Origin: Pelagovum sp. HNIBRBA483
GTDB taxonomy: Bacteria; Pseudomonadota; Alphaproteobacteria; Rhodobacterales; Rhodobacteraceae
Direction of reading: 5' to 3'
DNA: 64,000 bases
Assembly (NCBI RefSeq): GCF_040931995.1
Contig: NZ_CP162412.1
Coordinates: forward strand, 434,001 to 498,000
Positions 27,697-36,923 of this stretch are shown here, piece after piece. Position 1 is the stretch's first letter; every line of letters begins with the position of its first letter. The translations under genes were made by a program, and so were the position numbers. A model generated the notes under the pieces. It was given only the letters and a program-made list of their open reading frames with translations. It was not told the DNA's origin and did no database searches.

Positions 27697-27699
27697 GCG

Positions 27700-27861
27700 A
27701 TGGAAGTACTTGTTATCCTTATACCCGTCTCGATTGGCCTGGGCGCTGTTGGGTTGCTTGCGTTTTTCTGGACGATGCGGTCCCGCCAGTATGATGATCC
27801 TGACGGAGACGCGGCGCGAATATTGCGTACCGACTACGACGACGCACCGGCAGACGACTGA
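27700..27861 (+). CDS. ccoS: cbb3 oxidase maturation protein CcoS
   Basis: A 53-aa protein starting at ATG 27700, 3 nt after ccoI. It is one N-terminal helix ([20 protein letters not shown]) followed by [21 protein letters not shown], the CcoS signature, and an acidic tail. CcoS is needed to insert haem b and CuB into CcoN. It completes the ccoGHIS operon; only a weak T-rich tract follows. Confidence 0.93.
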   Translation: MEVLVILIPVSIGLGAVGLLAFFWTMRSRQYDDPDGDAARILRTDYDDAPADD

Positions 27862-27889
27862 CCAAATGGGCTTTTTAATTTCGGGAAAC

Positions 27890-27966
27890 TGGTCGGAGCG
27901 AGAGGATTCGAACCTCCGACCCCCTGCTCCCGAAGCAGGTGCGCTACCAGGCTGCGCTACGCTCCG
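27890..27966 (-). tRNA. tRNA-Pro (anticodon CGG)
   Basis: A 77-nt cloverleaf on the minus strand: acceptor CGGAGCG pairs with CGCTCCG, the D arm contains CAGCCTGG, the anticodon stem CCTGC / GCAGG encloses TTCGGGA (anticodon CGG, reading CCG), the T arm has GGTTCGAATCC, and a genome-encoded CCA ends at 27890. All stems pair. Confidence 0.97.
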
Positions 27967-27977
27967 ACCGTGCTGGC

Positions 27978-28006
27978 GAACTACCTTCTCCGTAAGTGTT
28001 TGACAA
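27978..28006 (-). promoter_or_regulatory. Possible sigma-70 promoter of tRNA-Pro
   Basis: On the minus strand TTGTCA (28006-28001) is followed after 17 nt by TAGTTC (27983-27978), about 11 nt before the tRNA 5' end. The -35 element is good and the -10 element is poor, so the assignment is tentative. Confidence 0.35.
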
Positions 28007-28012
28007 GACCTT

Positions 28013-28990
28013 CTAGCGCGATTCCTGGCGCCGTTCGCGCAATCTTATCAGGCTCGAAATGCGGAAGCTTGTGGGACTCTCCGTGCGTGAGCGGGTGCGC
28101 AGAACGGGCGTTGTGGAGGAGTTGCCGCCACGGCTCTCACGCAGAACGATATAGATGCCACTGCCGATAATGATTGCCGCACCGATTGCGGTTGCCACGT
28201 CAATCGTCTCATCAAAAAAGAGGAAACCGTAGAAGGTCGCCCATAGGATTTGCGAATATTGCATCGGTGCGACGATAACGGCTTCGCCAGCACTATAGGC
28301 GGCAATCACGAAGCGGCCGGCAATGAGTCCGAAAATCGATATGATTGCCAAAAGTCCCAGATGCTCAACAGGCATTGGCTTGTAAACGAACCCAAGAGCC
28401 GCCCCCATAACAAGGAAGTTCGCGGCCATCGGGTATAGCATCAGGACCACGGGCCTTTCATCGCGCCCGATCTTGCGGACGATCACGGAGGCCACCGCGC
28501 CACCGAGTGCCGCGACCAATGCCGCCAGATGGCCCGGTTCTAATGGCTGTTGACCGGGGCGTAAGACGACAAGGACGCCGATCAGACCAACGAGAACGGC
28601 AACCCAACGCCGAATGCGGACGGTTTCACCAAGGACCGGAATCGCCAGAATTGTGATCAGCAAAGGGGCGGCGAACAGGATTGCATAGACCTGCGCCATT
28701 GGGAGTACTGAAAAAGCGTAGAATGCAGAAACGCCCGTGATCACTGCTGCGACGGTGCGTAGGGCTGTCCACCAAGGGTGCTTGGGGAGCAGTGTATCGG
28801 CGGTCGCGTCGCGCATGAGCATTATGGTTGCCCAAGGAAAGCTAAGCAAAACGCTGAAGAAAACGATCTGGATCGGGGAATAATTGCCGCCAAGAACCTT
28901 CACCACGACATCGTGCGTTGAGAAGATCGCAAATGCGAGGAGCGCGAAGAGGGCGCCTTTCGTATTCCCTGACATGGGGGTTTCTTTCAT
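28013..28990 (-). CDS. DMT superfamily (EamA) transporter
   Basis: A 325-aa inner-membrane protein with about ten hydrophobic helices in two EamA repeats (about 10-140 and 150-285), typical of drug/metabolite exporters. Motifs such as STHDVVVKVLGG and PVLGETVRIRRWVAVLVGLIG are family-like. The cytosolic tail after residue 290 is long and Arg/Ser-rich. Substrate unknown. The start may be 28990 or the next ATG at 28975; neither has a strong ribosome site. It resembles the DMT gene at 38729. Confidence 0.85.
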   Translation of the reverse strand: MKETPMSGNTKGALFALLAFAIFSTHDVVVKVLGGNYSPIQIVFFSVLLSFPWATIMLMRDATADTLLPKHPWWTALRTVAAVITGVSAFYAFSVLPMAQVYAILFAAPLLITILAIPVLGETVRIRRWVAVLVGLIGVLVVLRPGQQPLEPGHLAALVAALGGAVASVIVRKIGRDERPVVLMLYPMAANFLVMGAALGFVYKPMPVEHLGLLAIISIFGLIAGRFVIAAYSAGEAVIVAPMQYSQILWATFYGFLFFDETIDVATAIGAAIIIGSGIYIVLRESRGGNSSTTPVLRTRSRTESPTSFRISSLIRLRERRQESR

Positions 28991-29033
28991 TCAGTTTCGC
29001 TTCGAATTTTGTCTCGAAGCGTCAAAAAAGAAA

Positions 29034-29056
29034 AGCCCCCGCCGGAGGCAGGGGCT
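29034..29056 (-). terminator. Terminator after leuB
   Basis: On the minus strand stem AGCCCC / GGGGCT with an inner GCC / GGC stem, followed by TTTTCTTTTTTG. It lies about 20 nt beyond the leuB stop and isolates leuB from the DMT gene. Confidence 0.85.
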
Positions 29057-29075
29057 CATCTTGATGGTTCTGGAC

Positions 29076-30182
29076 TTAGAGGCTGGCGTTGAGCGCCGCG
29101 ATGATAGCGTCACCCATTTCAGACGTCGAAACCGGCGTTACGCCTTCCTCACCCAGAAGATCAGCTGTGCGCAGGCCCTGTGCCAGCACTGTTTCGACAG
29201 CCTTTTCGAGACGATCGGCCTCTGCTCCTTGATCGAAGCTGTAGCGTAGCGCCATAGCAAAGGAGAGGACGCAGGCGATCGGGTTTGCCTTGCCTTGGCC
29301 CGCGATGTCAGGTGCGGAGCCATGAACGGGCTCGTAAAGCGCTTTCGGGCGGCCGTTTTCCATCGGTGCGCCGAGCGACGCGGAAGGAAGCATGCCCAAT
29401 GATCCGGTCAACATCGCGGCTGCATCGGAGAGCAGGTCGCCAAACAGGTTATCGGTGACGATAACGTCGAACTGCTTGGGCCAGCGGCAGAGCTGCATGG
29501 CGCCCGCATCAGCGTACATGTGGCTGAGTTCTACATCGGGATACTCGGCCTGATGGATTTCGGTAACGACATCGCGCCAAAGAATACCCGATTCCATGAC
29601 ATTGGCTTTTTCCATCGAGCAGACTTTGTTGTTCCGTTTGCGAGCCATTTCGAATGCCGACCGTGCGACGCGGGCGATCTCGCTTTCAGTGTAGCGCTGG
29701 GTGTTGATGCCGATACGCTCGTTGCCTTCTTTGATGATGCCGCGCGGCTCACCAAAATAGATGCCGGAGGTCAGTTCGCGAACGATCATGATATCAAGAC
29801 CGGCGACGACGTCTTTCTTAAGCGATGAGAAATCGGCCAGAGCGTCGAAGCACTGCGCGGGACGCAGGTTGGCGAACAGGTCCATCTCCTTACGAAGGCG
29901 CAGAAGGCCGCGCTCCGGCTTTACGCTGAAATCCAGATTGTCATATTGCGGGCCACCAACGGCGCCGAGGAGCACGGCGTCGACTTCCTGCGCCTTGGCC
30001 ATAGTGTCGTCATGCAGCGGCGTACCGTGTGCATCGTAGGCGCTGCCGCCGACCAGATCTTCGGATACATCAAACGGCAGGTCGCGCTTCTCGCCGTACC
30101 ACGCGATGATCTTCTTGACCTCGGGCATGACCTCGGGGCCGATACCGTCGCCGGCGAGGATGAGCAGGGAAGGATTGGACAT
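29076..30182 (-). CDS. leuB: 3-isopropylmalate dehydrogenase
   Basis: A 368-aa NAD-dependent cytoplasmic enzyme oxidising and decarboxylating 3-isopropylmalate to 2-oxoisocaproate in leucine synthesis. Seen: [12 protein letters not shown] at the N-terminus, the [14 protein letters not shown] active-site loop, the [12 protein letters not shown] metal-binding stretch and [19 protein letters not shown] near the nucleotide site. The ATG at 30182 has GAGGAAAT upstream. leuC and leuD lie about 2.4 to 4.6 kb upstream on the same strand. Confidence 0.96.
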   Translation of the reverse strand: MSNPSLLILAGDGIGPEVMPEVKKIIAWYGEKRDLPFDVSEDLVGGSAYDAHGTPLHDDTMAKAQEVDAVLLGAVGGPQYDNLDFSVKPERGLLRLRKEMDLFANLRPAQCFDALADFSSLKKDVVAGLDIMIVRELTSGIYFGEPRGIIKEGNERIGINTQRYTESEIARVARSAFEMARKRNNKVCSMEKANVMESGILWRDVVTEIHQAEYPDVELSHMYADAGAMQLCRWPKQFDVIVTDNLFGDLLSDAAAMLTGSLGMLPSASLGAPMENGRPKALYEPVHGSAPDIAGQGKANPIACVLSFAMALRYSFDQGAEADRLEKAVETVLAQGLRTADLLGEEGVTPVSTSEMGDAIIAALNASL

Positions 30183-30248
30183 TGGGATTTCCTCGTTTGA
30201 AAACGTTGGCACCGCGTAGCCCGTTGTGCGAGGAGCGTCAAGAAAGCC

Positions 30249-31433
30249 CTAGGGGATAACAATGTCAGCCCAGACAAGGCGGTGCGGACCTGCTTGATCG
30301 ACCGCCGCATGGAGCGGGTGATGAGCGTCTGGCCAGACAACCCCCTTGGCCGCGACGCTTATGCTTCGCTCGGGCAGAAGATAGGTTGTGCGCATGTTTC
30401 CTGGCGAGGATTCAGGCCAATCGACGGTATCGGAGGCGCCACCTTGCCTTGCGGCAGCGCCTCCGGACGAAACTGGCGCTGGATCTTGCAGCAGTGGATG
30501 GTCGAGCAACATGCGGATGGCTTCGCGCCTGCCATCACCGCGGTCGGGGGCAATGTTGGCATTTCCCAGAATGGCAAACGGCGGCTGTGGTCGGCCAAAA
30601 ACGCCTCCAAGCCACTGTATCCAGAACGTGCTTTCGGCCGCGTTTCGCAGTCCGTTCCTGTCATGCTCGTCGTCAAAGACGGGGGGCGTCGCAGAGTAGG
30701 CGAGGAGAGTGAGCGTATTGCCTCGCGGCAACGATACAGGGATTGCAAGATGCGCGGTTGAGGAGAAGCGCTGGGTGTCTCGCGCGTGTTCGCTCATGTT
30801 GTGAGGGAGGGTTGCATCAGGCAGGTCGCGCCAGAGGAGATCGTTGAAAGAGACGATGTTTTCAAAATCTATCGGGTAGCGGGAAAGGAGTGCGATGCCG
30901 CCGTCACCCGCGAAGCGGCCGTATCCTTGCCGGTCTTCGCGGCTGTGGTTTCGGCCGTCGGCGTTTAGGTCCAATCTTGTATGAAAAGCTGAATTGGGTG
31001 GTGATGCGGAATGGTATGAGAATTCTAAGCCATCGTCAGCGAGCATTTTCTGGAATGCCAGCAATGCGCTGTTGTTGGCATCATAGTCGAAATTTGTGAG
31101 CAGCAAGATGTCTGGCGCGGTATTGGTGATGACCTGCGCCGCTGCGACGACTTGCGGTTCGCCCGATAGGATATCCCTTAATAGAAGAGCCGGGCCATCC
31201 CTGCTTAGTGGTGCGGCGTAGACCGCAAGGCGCAGCGTGACGGGGTCATTTGCTGCGACGGGTGTTTGAAAAAACGCGCAGAGAAAAAGAGCCGTGGCGT
31301 GGCCGACTAGACCGGCGCGCCAATGAATTCGCCATTTGCATCGTAGTTGGCGCGACGCTGCTCTTTGATCATGTCGGCGACTTTGCCCATCGCGATGCCG
31401 CGCATGATAAGAGATGCAGGAATGACGCCCCAT
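30249..31433 (-). CDS. Exported endonuclease/exonuclease/phosphatase-fold protein, start unresolved
   Basis: The frame encodes an EEP-like protein: PDILLLTNFDYD, RQGYGRFAGDGGIALLSRYPI, FAILGNANIAPDRGDG and a C-terminal ISVAAKGVVWPDAHHPLHAAV are consistent with the nuclease/phosphatase fold, although several classical catalytic residues are replaced (GNAN where GDFN is usual, PDAHHP where SDH is usual). A signal peptide is evident (GLVGHATALFLCAFFQTPVAA). No ATG, GTG or TTG lies between the ATG at 31433 and this signal sequence, and the first 42 codons are out-of-frame reading of the upstream gene. Candidates are an ATT at 31328 or a frameshift. Probably translated together with the membrane protein upstream. 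Substrate unknown. Confidence 0.65.
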   Translation of the reverse strand: MGRHSCISYHARHRDGQSRRHDQRAASRQLRCKWRIHWRAGLVGHATALFLCAFFQTPVAANDPVTLRLAVYAAPLSRDGPALLLRDILSGEPQVVAAAQVITNTAPDILLLTNFDYDANNSALLAFQKMLADDGLEFSYHSASPPNSAFHTRLDLNADGRNHSREDRQGYGRFAGDGGIALLSRYPIDFENIVSFNDLLWRDLPDATLPHNMSEHARDTQRFSSTAHLAIPVSLPRGNTLTLLAYSATPPVFDDEHDRNGLRNAAESTFWIQWLGGVFGRPQPPFAILGNANIAPDRGDGRREAIRMLLDHPLLQDPAPVSSGGAAARQGGASDTVDWPESSPGNMRTTYLLPERSISVAAKGVVWPDAHHPLHAAVDQAGPHRLVWADIVIP

Positions 31434-32143
31434 GCAGAAACCGTCCAGATCAAGGTATGTGGATTCATCAAGCTGATCGGGTTGAAGAGGTCTGACGTTA
31501 GATTGATGACCGCAGGGACAATGAATGGCAGCAAAAAACCTAAGATAATGTTAAGCTGGCTGTCGCGGTTCAAACGGTGAACGACGTCACCGCCCGCTGT
31601 TGGGTCAAAATTCGGAAGGTTTGTCCAGACATTGAAGGTCGTGTCGGAGTTTGGCCAATCGCGCAGGCGGACCGAAATGACGAAAACGGCAATCGCGATT
31701 ACGGAAATTAGGTATGAAACGCCCGCTGCGGTGCGGACCGTTTCATAGAGGGCTGTGGGTGCGTTCTCGGGCAGCATAAGGACCATCAAGCGGACTGGCG
31801 AATAGGGGACATCAATCGCGCGGCCGATGGTGTCGCCAATGGCGGCGATGAAGGTCGAAAGTGTTGTCGGCGCGACTTTGCCACTCGTCGCAAGCGACAA
31901 GGCAAGGACACTGGCGAAAAGGGCGAGGAAGCGGATGCGGTTGAAGGGAGGCGCATCGCGGAACTCAAGCATGCTGGGCAGCTCGCTCTTGTACTCGAAG
32001 AACGTAAAAGCGGCGGCTACGAGGGCGACGAGCGTGATCAGGGTGATTGTGTCGGAATGGGTCCACGGCAATAGGAGGCACGGCGTGATGATCAACAGAA
32101 TCACGAAGATGGCACGCCCTACGGCACCGGTTACACGGTTCAT
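31307..32143 (-). CDS. Unknown multi-pass membrane protein
   Basis: A 278-aa protein that I do not recognise. It has hydrophobic helices near residues 10-28, 32-50, 70-90, about 140-160, 195-215 and 235-255, with a small soluble loop containing RLRDWPNSDTTFNVWTNLPNFDPT and a soluble C-terminal tail (MGKVADMIKEQRRANYDANGEF). The ATG at 32143 is preferred because AGGACTGACAAT precedes it; the longer open frame to 32320 is unlike coding sequence. Its end overlaps the exported EEP-like gene, so the pair is probably co-expressed. Confidence 0.7.
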   Translation of the reverse strand: MNRVTGAVGRAIFVILLIITPCLLLPWTHSDTITLITLVALVAAAFTFFEYKSELPSMLEFRDAPPFNRIRFLALFASVLALSLATSGKVAPTTLSTFIAAIGDTIGRAIDVPYSPVRLMVLMLPENAPTALYETVRTAAGVSYLISVIAIAVFVISVRLRDWPNSDTTFNVWTNLPNFDPTAGGDVVHRLNRDSQLNIILGFLLPFIVPAVINLTSDLFNPISLMNPHTLIWTVSAWGVIPASLIMRGIAMGKVADMIKEQRRANYDANGEFIGAPV

Positions 32144-32489
32144 ATTGTCAGTCCTGCTCTCGCCATGGTCCGGATCAGTACATTGCTGTTCCGTGTCCCA
32201 AATTCTTGTGCGAAGCGACAACTTGAAGTTTAGCGGCCGCCTCATTCTTGCCTTAATCCTGCCCAATTTGACCTCCCGATTCAACATCCCAAGTTGAAGT
32301 TGCAGGAAACTGAGGCGCAATTAGGACGAGAGTGGTGCGACATTGCCACCATTGGGTGTGCGCCTTGTGGCGGTCCGGAATCCATCCACAAGATATTGAT
32401 TTTAAAGCGGTTCAATCGTTAAAAAATTGCGAACGCCGCTGCGCAGGGGTGACTTGATGCATATAAAACGGAGTGATTTCTGAAAACGC
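32144..32489. other. Intergenic region between leuD terminator and membrane protein gene
   Basis: About 350 nt without a convincing gene. The part near 32390-32480 is AT-rich and is the likely promoter region of the minus-strand membrane protein gene. I see no tRNA, known riboswitch or repeat of note. Confidence 0.5.
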
Positions 32490-32525
32490 AAAAAAATACC
32501 GCCGACACTTATGGAGTATCGGCGG
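32490..32525 (-). terminator. Terminator after leuD
   Basis: Minus-strand stem CCGCCGA / TCGGCGG with a 13-nt loop, followed by TATTTTTTT. It lies 24 nt beyond the leuD stop and is a good intrinsic terminator. Confidence 0.85.
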
Positions 32526-32549
32526 CATCGGTAAATGTGGCGTTAGGGC

Positions 32550-33155
32550 TTAGACCCAGGGGCGCGCTGCTTGGGCTTTTGCTTCGAATTCGTCGATCGA
32601 AGCGGCCTTTTCCATGGTCAGGCCGATGTCGTCGAGACCGTTCAGCAGGCAGTGCTTTTTGAAGCTGTCGATCTCGAAAGTGAAGACATCGCCATCGGAG
32701 CCGGTGACTGTTTGGTTTTCCAGATCGACCTCCATACGAGCGTTGGCGCCCTTCTCAGCATCCTTCATCAGAACGTCCACGGCCTCTTGCGGGAGGACGA
32801 TCGGCAGGATGCCGTTCTTGAAGCAGTTATTGTAGAAAATATCAGCAAAACTGGTGGAAATCACACAGCGGATGCCGAAGTCCAAGAGCGCCCAAGGCGC
32901 GTGTTCGCGCGACGAGCCACAGCCGAAGTTGTCACCTGCGACAAGGATTTGCGCATCGCGGTAAGCGGGCTTGTTGAGAACGAAACTTTCGATCTCCTTG
33001 CCATCATCGTCATAGCGCATTTCGTCAAAGAGGTTCACGCCCAAACCGGAGCGTTTGATCGTCTTCAGGAATTGCTTGGGGATGATCATATCGGTGTCGA
33101 TATTGACCAGCGGCATGGGGGCCGCGATCCCTGAGAGTTTGTTGAATTTTTCCAT
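32550..33155 (-). CDS. leuD: 3-isopropylmalate dehydratase small subunit
   Basis: A 201-aa swivelling-domain subunit of isopropylmalate isomerase, partner of LeuC. Seen: [19 protein letters not shown], the [17 protein letters not shown] signature and the downstream [17 protein letters not shown]. The ATG at 33155 is preceded by GAGGATACG. It is separated from leuC by 183 nt holding a hairpin and a direct repeat, so it may have its own promoter. Confidence 0.95.
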   Translation of the reverse strand: MEKFNKLSGIAAPMPLVNIDTDMIIPKQFLKTIKRSGLGVNLFDEMRYDDDGKEIESFVLNKPAYRDAQILVAGDNFGCGSSREHAPWALLDFGIRCVISTSFADIFYNNCFKNGILPIVLPQEAVDVLMKDAEKGANARMEVDLENQTVTGSDGDVFTFEIDSFKKHCLLNGLDDIGLTMEKAASIDEFEAKAQAARPWV

Positions 33156-33198
33156 CGTATCCTCATGGCCCGAGGGGGCAAAACGGGGAAATCGCGTG

Positions 33199-33235
33199 AT
33201 GCACAATCCATACACATCCGATGCACAACCTATGC
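33199..33235. repeat. Short direct repeat between leuC and leuD
   Basis: Two 15-nt copies, ATGCACAATCCATAC (33199-33213) and ATGCACAACCTATGC (33221-33235), 22 nt apart and identical at 12 positions. The 22-nt period puts them on the same face of the helix, as for a regulator site upstream of leuD. No regulator is identified. Confidence 0.35.
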
Positions 33236-33305
33236 ATATCGCAGGTGCAGAAACTTGCCAGATCGTTAACGCGGTCCCCTTTGGTTATCCGGTGTCGGAA
33301 AGAGC

Positions 33306-33332
33306 GGCCCGACGCGATTTGCGCATCGGGCC
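33306..33332 (-). terminator. Hairpin after leuC
   Basis: Stem GGCCCGA / TCGGGCC with further pairing GCG / CGC inside, 6 nt beyond the leuC stop; on the minus strand GCTCTTTCC follows. The T-tract is short, so it may attenuate rather than fully end transcription into leuD. Confidence 0.6.
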
Positions 33333-33338
33333 ACTGGA

Positions 33339-34745
33339 TTACATCAGTTCGCGAACGTCGGTCAGCTTGCCGGTGAGCGCGGCGGCGGCGGCCATCGCCG
33401 GAGACATCAGGTGGGTACGGCCACCACGGCCCTGACGGCCTTCGAAGTTCCGGTTGGAGGTCGCGGCGCAGCGTTCGCCGGGGGCGAGCTGATCGGGGTT
33501 CATGGCGAGGCACATGGAGCAGCCTGCCATGCGCCATTCGAAGCCTGCTTCCTTGAAGATATCGGCGAGGCCTTCCTCTTCGGCTTGGGCGCGGACCAGA
33601 CCGGAGCCAGGCACGACCATGGCGCGGAGGCCGTCCTTGATCTTTTTGCCTTTGACCACGTTGGCGGCGGCGCGGAGATCTTCGATCCGGCCGTTGGTGC
33701 AGGAACCGATAAAGACGGTGTCGATCTCGATATCCTGAAGGCGTTGGCCAGCGGTCAGGCCCATGTATTCGAGCGCGCGCTGGGCGGCGTCGACCTTACC
33801 ACCGGAGAAGCTCTCGGGTGCGGGGACAACATCGGTGATTGGCAGAACGTCCTCAGGCGAGGTGCCCCAAGTAACGACCGGCGCGATATCTTCGCCCTTG
33901 ATGGTGATGACTTTGTCCCAATGGGCATCGTCATCGGAGAAGAGGGTCTTCCAGTAGGTCAGCGCGGCTTCCCATGCGGCGCCTTTCGGGGCGTGCGGGC
34001 GGCCTTTGACATATTCGAAGGTTTTTTCGTCCGGCGCGATCAGGCCAGCGCGGGCGCCGCCTTCGATGGCCATGTTGCAAACCGTCATCCGGCCTTCCAT
34101 CGACAGATCGCGGATCGCTTCGCCGCAATATTCGATGACGTAGCCGGTGCCGCCGGCGGTACCGGTTTTGCCGATGACGGAGAGCGTGATGTCTTTCGCC
34201 GTAACACCGGGGCGCAGTTTGCCGGTGATCTCGACTTTCATGTTCTTCGACTTTTTCTGGATCAGTGTTTGCGTGGCGAGGACGTGCTCAACCTCGGACG
34301 TGCCGATGCCATGCGCGAGCGAGCCGAACGCGCCGTGGGTGGCGGTGTGGCTGTCGCCGCAAACGACGGTCATGCCGGGGAGGGTCCAGCCTTGCTCGGG
34401 GCCGACGATGTGCACGATGCCCTGACGCACGTCAGAAACGGGGTAGTAGTGAATGCCGAATTCCTTGGCGTTCTTGTCGAGCGCGGCGACTTGAATGCGG
34501 CTGTCTTCGGGCATCTGGTCGGGGTTTTCGCGGCCGATGGTGGTGGGCACGTTGTGATCCGGCACCGCGATTGTCTTTTCCGGCGCGCGAACATCGCGGC
34601 CGGTCATGCGCAGACCTTCGAACGCCTGCGGCGAGGTTACTTCGTGAACCAAGTGGCGGTCGATGTAGAGCAGGCAGGTTCCGTCTGTGTCTTCGTGGGC
34701 GACGTGGGCGTCCCAGATCTTATCATAGAGCGTTTTGGGGGACAT
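33339..34745 (-). CDS. leuC: 3-isopropylmalate dehydratase large subunit
   Basis: A 468-aa aconitase-family subunit that isomerises 2- to 3-isopropylmalate using a 4Fe-4S cluster. Cluster ligands are seen in [13 protein letters not shown] and [24 protein letters not shown] and the [11 protein letters not shown] signature are also present. The start at 34745 has GGGAGAGG upstream. Works with LeuD (32550). Confidence 0.96.
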   Translation of the reverse strand: MSPKTLYDKIWDAHVAHEDTDGTCLLYIDRHLVHEVTSPQAFEGLRMTGRDVRAPEKTIAVPDHNVPTTIGRENPDQMPEDSRIQVAALDKNAKEFGIHYYPVSDVRQGIVHIVGPEQGWTLPGMTVVCGDSHTATHGAFGSLAHGIGTSEVEHVLATQTLIQKKSKNMKVEITGKLRPGVTAKDITLSVIGKTGTAGGTGYVIEYCGEAIRDLSMEGRMTVCNMAIEGGARAGLIAPDEKTFEYVKGRPHAPKGAAWEAALTYWKTLFSDDDAHWDKVITIKGEDIAPVVTWGTSPEDVLPITDVVPAPESFSGGKVDAAQRALEYMGLTAGQRLQDIEIDTVFIGSCTNGRIEDLRAAANVVKGKKIKDGLRAMVVPGSGLVRAQAEEEGLADIFKEAGFEWRMAGCSMCLAMNPDQLAPGERCAATSNRNFEGRQGRGGRTHLMSPAMAAAAALTGKLTDVRELM

Positions 34746-35010
34746 TGGTCCTCTCCCGTTATGTGTGTGAATGTTGAAACGTCATTGGGCGGCTCAAGAG
34801 CCGTTAGCGGGGTGGTGCGATCAAAGTCGGGCCAGAATGGTACGGGTCGCGCCAAAGAAGCGCCAAGGCAGACGGGCCCGATCATCCATATCAAATATGC
34901 GTTTCATGCAAGGGCAGATATACCCAAGTGCTGAGTCTCGCAAGGGTGTGCTGTTTGGGCTTGCTGCATGTCGCCAGAGGCTTCAGGATGGAAGAACGGA
35001 ATGGAGGCCG

Positions 35011-36336
35011 ATGGAAGAAGAAACACCACAGTCAGACGTTATCGAGATCGGGCAGGGTATCTGGGCCGATACGGAGATCTTCCTAGCCTCGCTCTTGCGC
35101 CCTTGGAACGCCTATCAAGTGCTCATCATGCTGGGGCTGCTGTTGGTGGCCCTGCTTTTGCGCCGGTGGCTCGCGCCGATCCTGCATGAATGGTTGCGGA
35201 CCCGAGAGGGCTGGCCGAAATGGCGGCTGCGCTACCTGCTCGTCGTGCACAAACGGATGGGGCTGATCCTGTTCGTGGTGGGAATCTGGACCGTTGTTCT
35301 GGTGATGCGGGAGGTGACGTGGCCGTCGCGCTCGTACCTCCTTGGGATCGTTGCTGAACTCTCGCTGGCGTGGCTGATCGTGGCATTGGCGACGCGGTTG
35401 ATTGCCAACAACCTGCTGCGGATGGTGATCCGCTATGGTGCGTGGGTTTGGGTTACGTTGAGTGTTCTGAATGTGACCGACGAGGCGGAGGCGATTCTTG
35501 ACGGGATCGCGATTACGGCGGGTGAGATGCGGCTGTCGCTGCTCGTTGTGTTCCAGGCTGTTCTGATCGTCGGTGTTTTGTTTGCGGGAGCGCGGGTCGT
35601 TTCGCGGGCGACGGCGGTACGCATTCAGGAGACGACAGACCTCAGCCCGTCGATGCGGGTGCTGACGGTGAAGTTCCTGCAACTGGTGCTCTATGGCGCG
35701 GCGTTCTTTATCGGCTTGCGGGCGGTCGGGGTGGATTTGACGGGCCTTGCCGTGCTTTCGGGCGCCATCGGTGTGGGCCTTGGTTTCGGTTTGCAGAAGG
35801 TTGTCTCGAACCTTGTTTCGGGGGTGATCCTGCTCCTCGATAAGTCGATCAAACCGGGGGATGTGATCAGCCTTGGGCAGACCTTCGGATGGATCAACAC
35901 GCTGGGCGCGCGCTATGTTTCGATCACCACGCGCGACGGGCGGGAATATCTGATCCCCAACGAAGACCTGATCACTGGTCAGGTGGTGAACTGGTCGCAT
36001 TCTAATGATTTTGTGCGGCTCGATATCCATTTCGGCACGTCATATGACGACGACCCGCATCTGGTGCGGAAGATCGCGATTGAAGCGGCGCAGAGTGTGG
36101 AACGGGTTTTGAGCCACCAGAAAACCGTGTGCCACATCACGGGGTTCGGGGATTCGAGCGTTGATTATGTGCTGCGTTTCTGGATTTCGGACCCGACGCA
36201 GGGGCTGACCAACATTCGCGGTAACGTCTATCTGGCGCTTTGGGACGCGTTCAAGGCCAACAACATCTCTATCCCATTCCCGCAGCGGGAGGTGCGCATG
36301 CTTGGCGGAAACGGGAAACAGGAAGACGCGGAATAA
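35011..36336 (+). CDS. Mechanosensitive ion channel (MscS family)
   Basis: A 441-aa inner-membrane channel. Helices lie near residues 25-45, 72-90, 95-120, 130-150, 180-200 and 220-245. The MscS pore and beta domain are recognised from LAVLSGAIGVGLGFGLQKVV, NLVSGVILLLDKSIKPGDVI and YLIPNEDLITGQVVNWS. Compared with E. coli MscS (286 aa) it has extra N-terminal helices. The ATG at 35011 is chosen because GGAGG precedes it closely and the upstream open frame is unlike coding sequence. Divergent from leuC. Likely releases solutes under hypo-osmotic shock. Confidence 0.88.
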   Translation: MEEETPQSDVIEIGQGIWADTEIFLASLLRPWNAYQVLIMLGLLLVALLLRRWLAPILHEWLRTREGWPKWRLRYLLVVHKRMGLILFVVGIWTVVLVMREVTWPSRSYLLGIVAELSLAWLIVALATRLIANNLLRMVIRYGAWVWVTLSVLNVTDEAEAILDGIAITAGEMRLSLLVVFQAVLIVGVLFAGARVVSRATAVRIQETTDLSPSMRVLTVKFLQLVLYGAAFFIGLRAVGVDLTGLAVLSGAIGVGLGFGLQKVVSNLVSGVILLLDKSIKPGDVISLGQTFGWINTLGARYVSITTRDGREYLIPNEDLITGQVVNWSHSNDFVRLDIHFGTSYDDDPHLVRKIAIEAAQSVERVLSHQKTVCHITGFGDSSVDYVLRFWISDPTQGLTNIRGNVYLALWDAFKANNISIPFPQREVRMLGGNGKQEDAE

Positions 36337-36410
36337 ATGCAGGAGGGCTTGCATCGGTTGCAGAATTGCGTCAGGTGCCGCAATCCGTTGACCGGCGCGA
36401 TGCGGATTCG

Positions 36411-36439
36411 TTGAATTGCGCCGGTTGCGTTGTTATCTT
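36411..36439 (+). promoter_or_regulatory. Candidate sigma-70 promoter for rsfS
   Basis: TTGAAT (36411-36416) and TATCTT (36434-36439) are 17 nt apart, about 105 nt upstream of the rsfS ATG and after the mscS stop. Spacing is optimal and both hexamers match well. Confidence 0.55.
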
Positions 36440-36543
36440 GAAATCATCCTGGCGCCAGGGATCTGGTGGCGCGTAACAAGGGGGACAATGACCTGTCTTT
36501 CAACATCACGACGGAACAAGCCGTCAAACAAGGTGGACCGGCC

Positions 36544-36906
36544 ATGACCGCACCTGATGAAGCGACGAGCCAGCAAATCCTCGCCGCGATCCTTAAATCT
36601 CTTGACGATGACAAAGCCGAAGAAATCGTGCAGATCCCGCTGCGCGGCAAATCCGAAATGGCTGATCATATGGTGATCGCCTCGGGCCGTTCGTCACGGC
36701 AGGTGGCCGCGATTGCCGAAAAGCTTACAGAGCGGCTGAAGGCTGATCTGGGCGTTTTGTGCAAGGTCGAGGGTGCAGAGATCGGCGATTGGGTGCTGAT
36801 CGACTCAGGCGATGTGATCGTGCATGTTTTCCGGCCGGAAGTGCGTGAGTTCTACCAGCTTGAAAAGATGTGGCAGACGCCAATGAACTCGGCCACCGCC
36901 GGCTAG
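36544..36906 (+). CDS. rsfS: Ribosome silencing factor RsfS
   Basis: A 120-aa protein that binds ribosomal protein L14 and blocks subunit joining when nutrients are short. The family pattern is seen in ILKSLDDDKAEEIVQIPL, ADHMVIASGRSSRQVAAIAE, EGAEIGDWVLIDSGDVIVHVF and REFYQLEKMW. The ATG at 36544 is preferred to an upstream GTG (36466) because it fits family length and AAGGTGG precedes it. rlmH follows 17 nt later, the usual pairing. Confidence 0.93.
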   Translation: MTAPDEATSQQILAAILKSLDDDKAEEIVQIPLRGKSEMADHMVIASGRSSRQVAAIAEKLTERLKADLGVLCKVEGAEIGDWVLIDSGDVIVHVFRPEVREFYQLEKMWQTPMNSATAG

Positions 36907-36923
36907 CCTGACGGCGGCGCGGG

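Noticed and set aside
27710-28003. Plus-strand open frame running through ccoS and tRNA-Pro
   Set aside because: Overlaps the better supported ccoS in another frame and reads through a tRNA gene.
33411-34934. Long plus-strand open frame (507 aa) opposite leuC
   Set aside because: Antisense to a complete leuC; composition is Gly/Ala/Asp/Val-rich as expected for the complement of a high-GC gene, with no domain.
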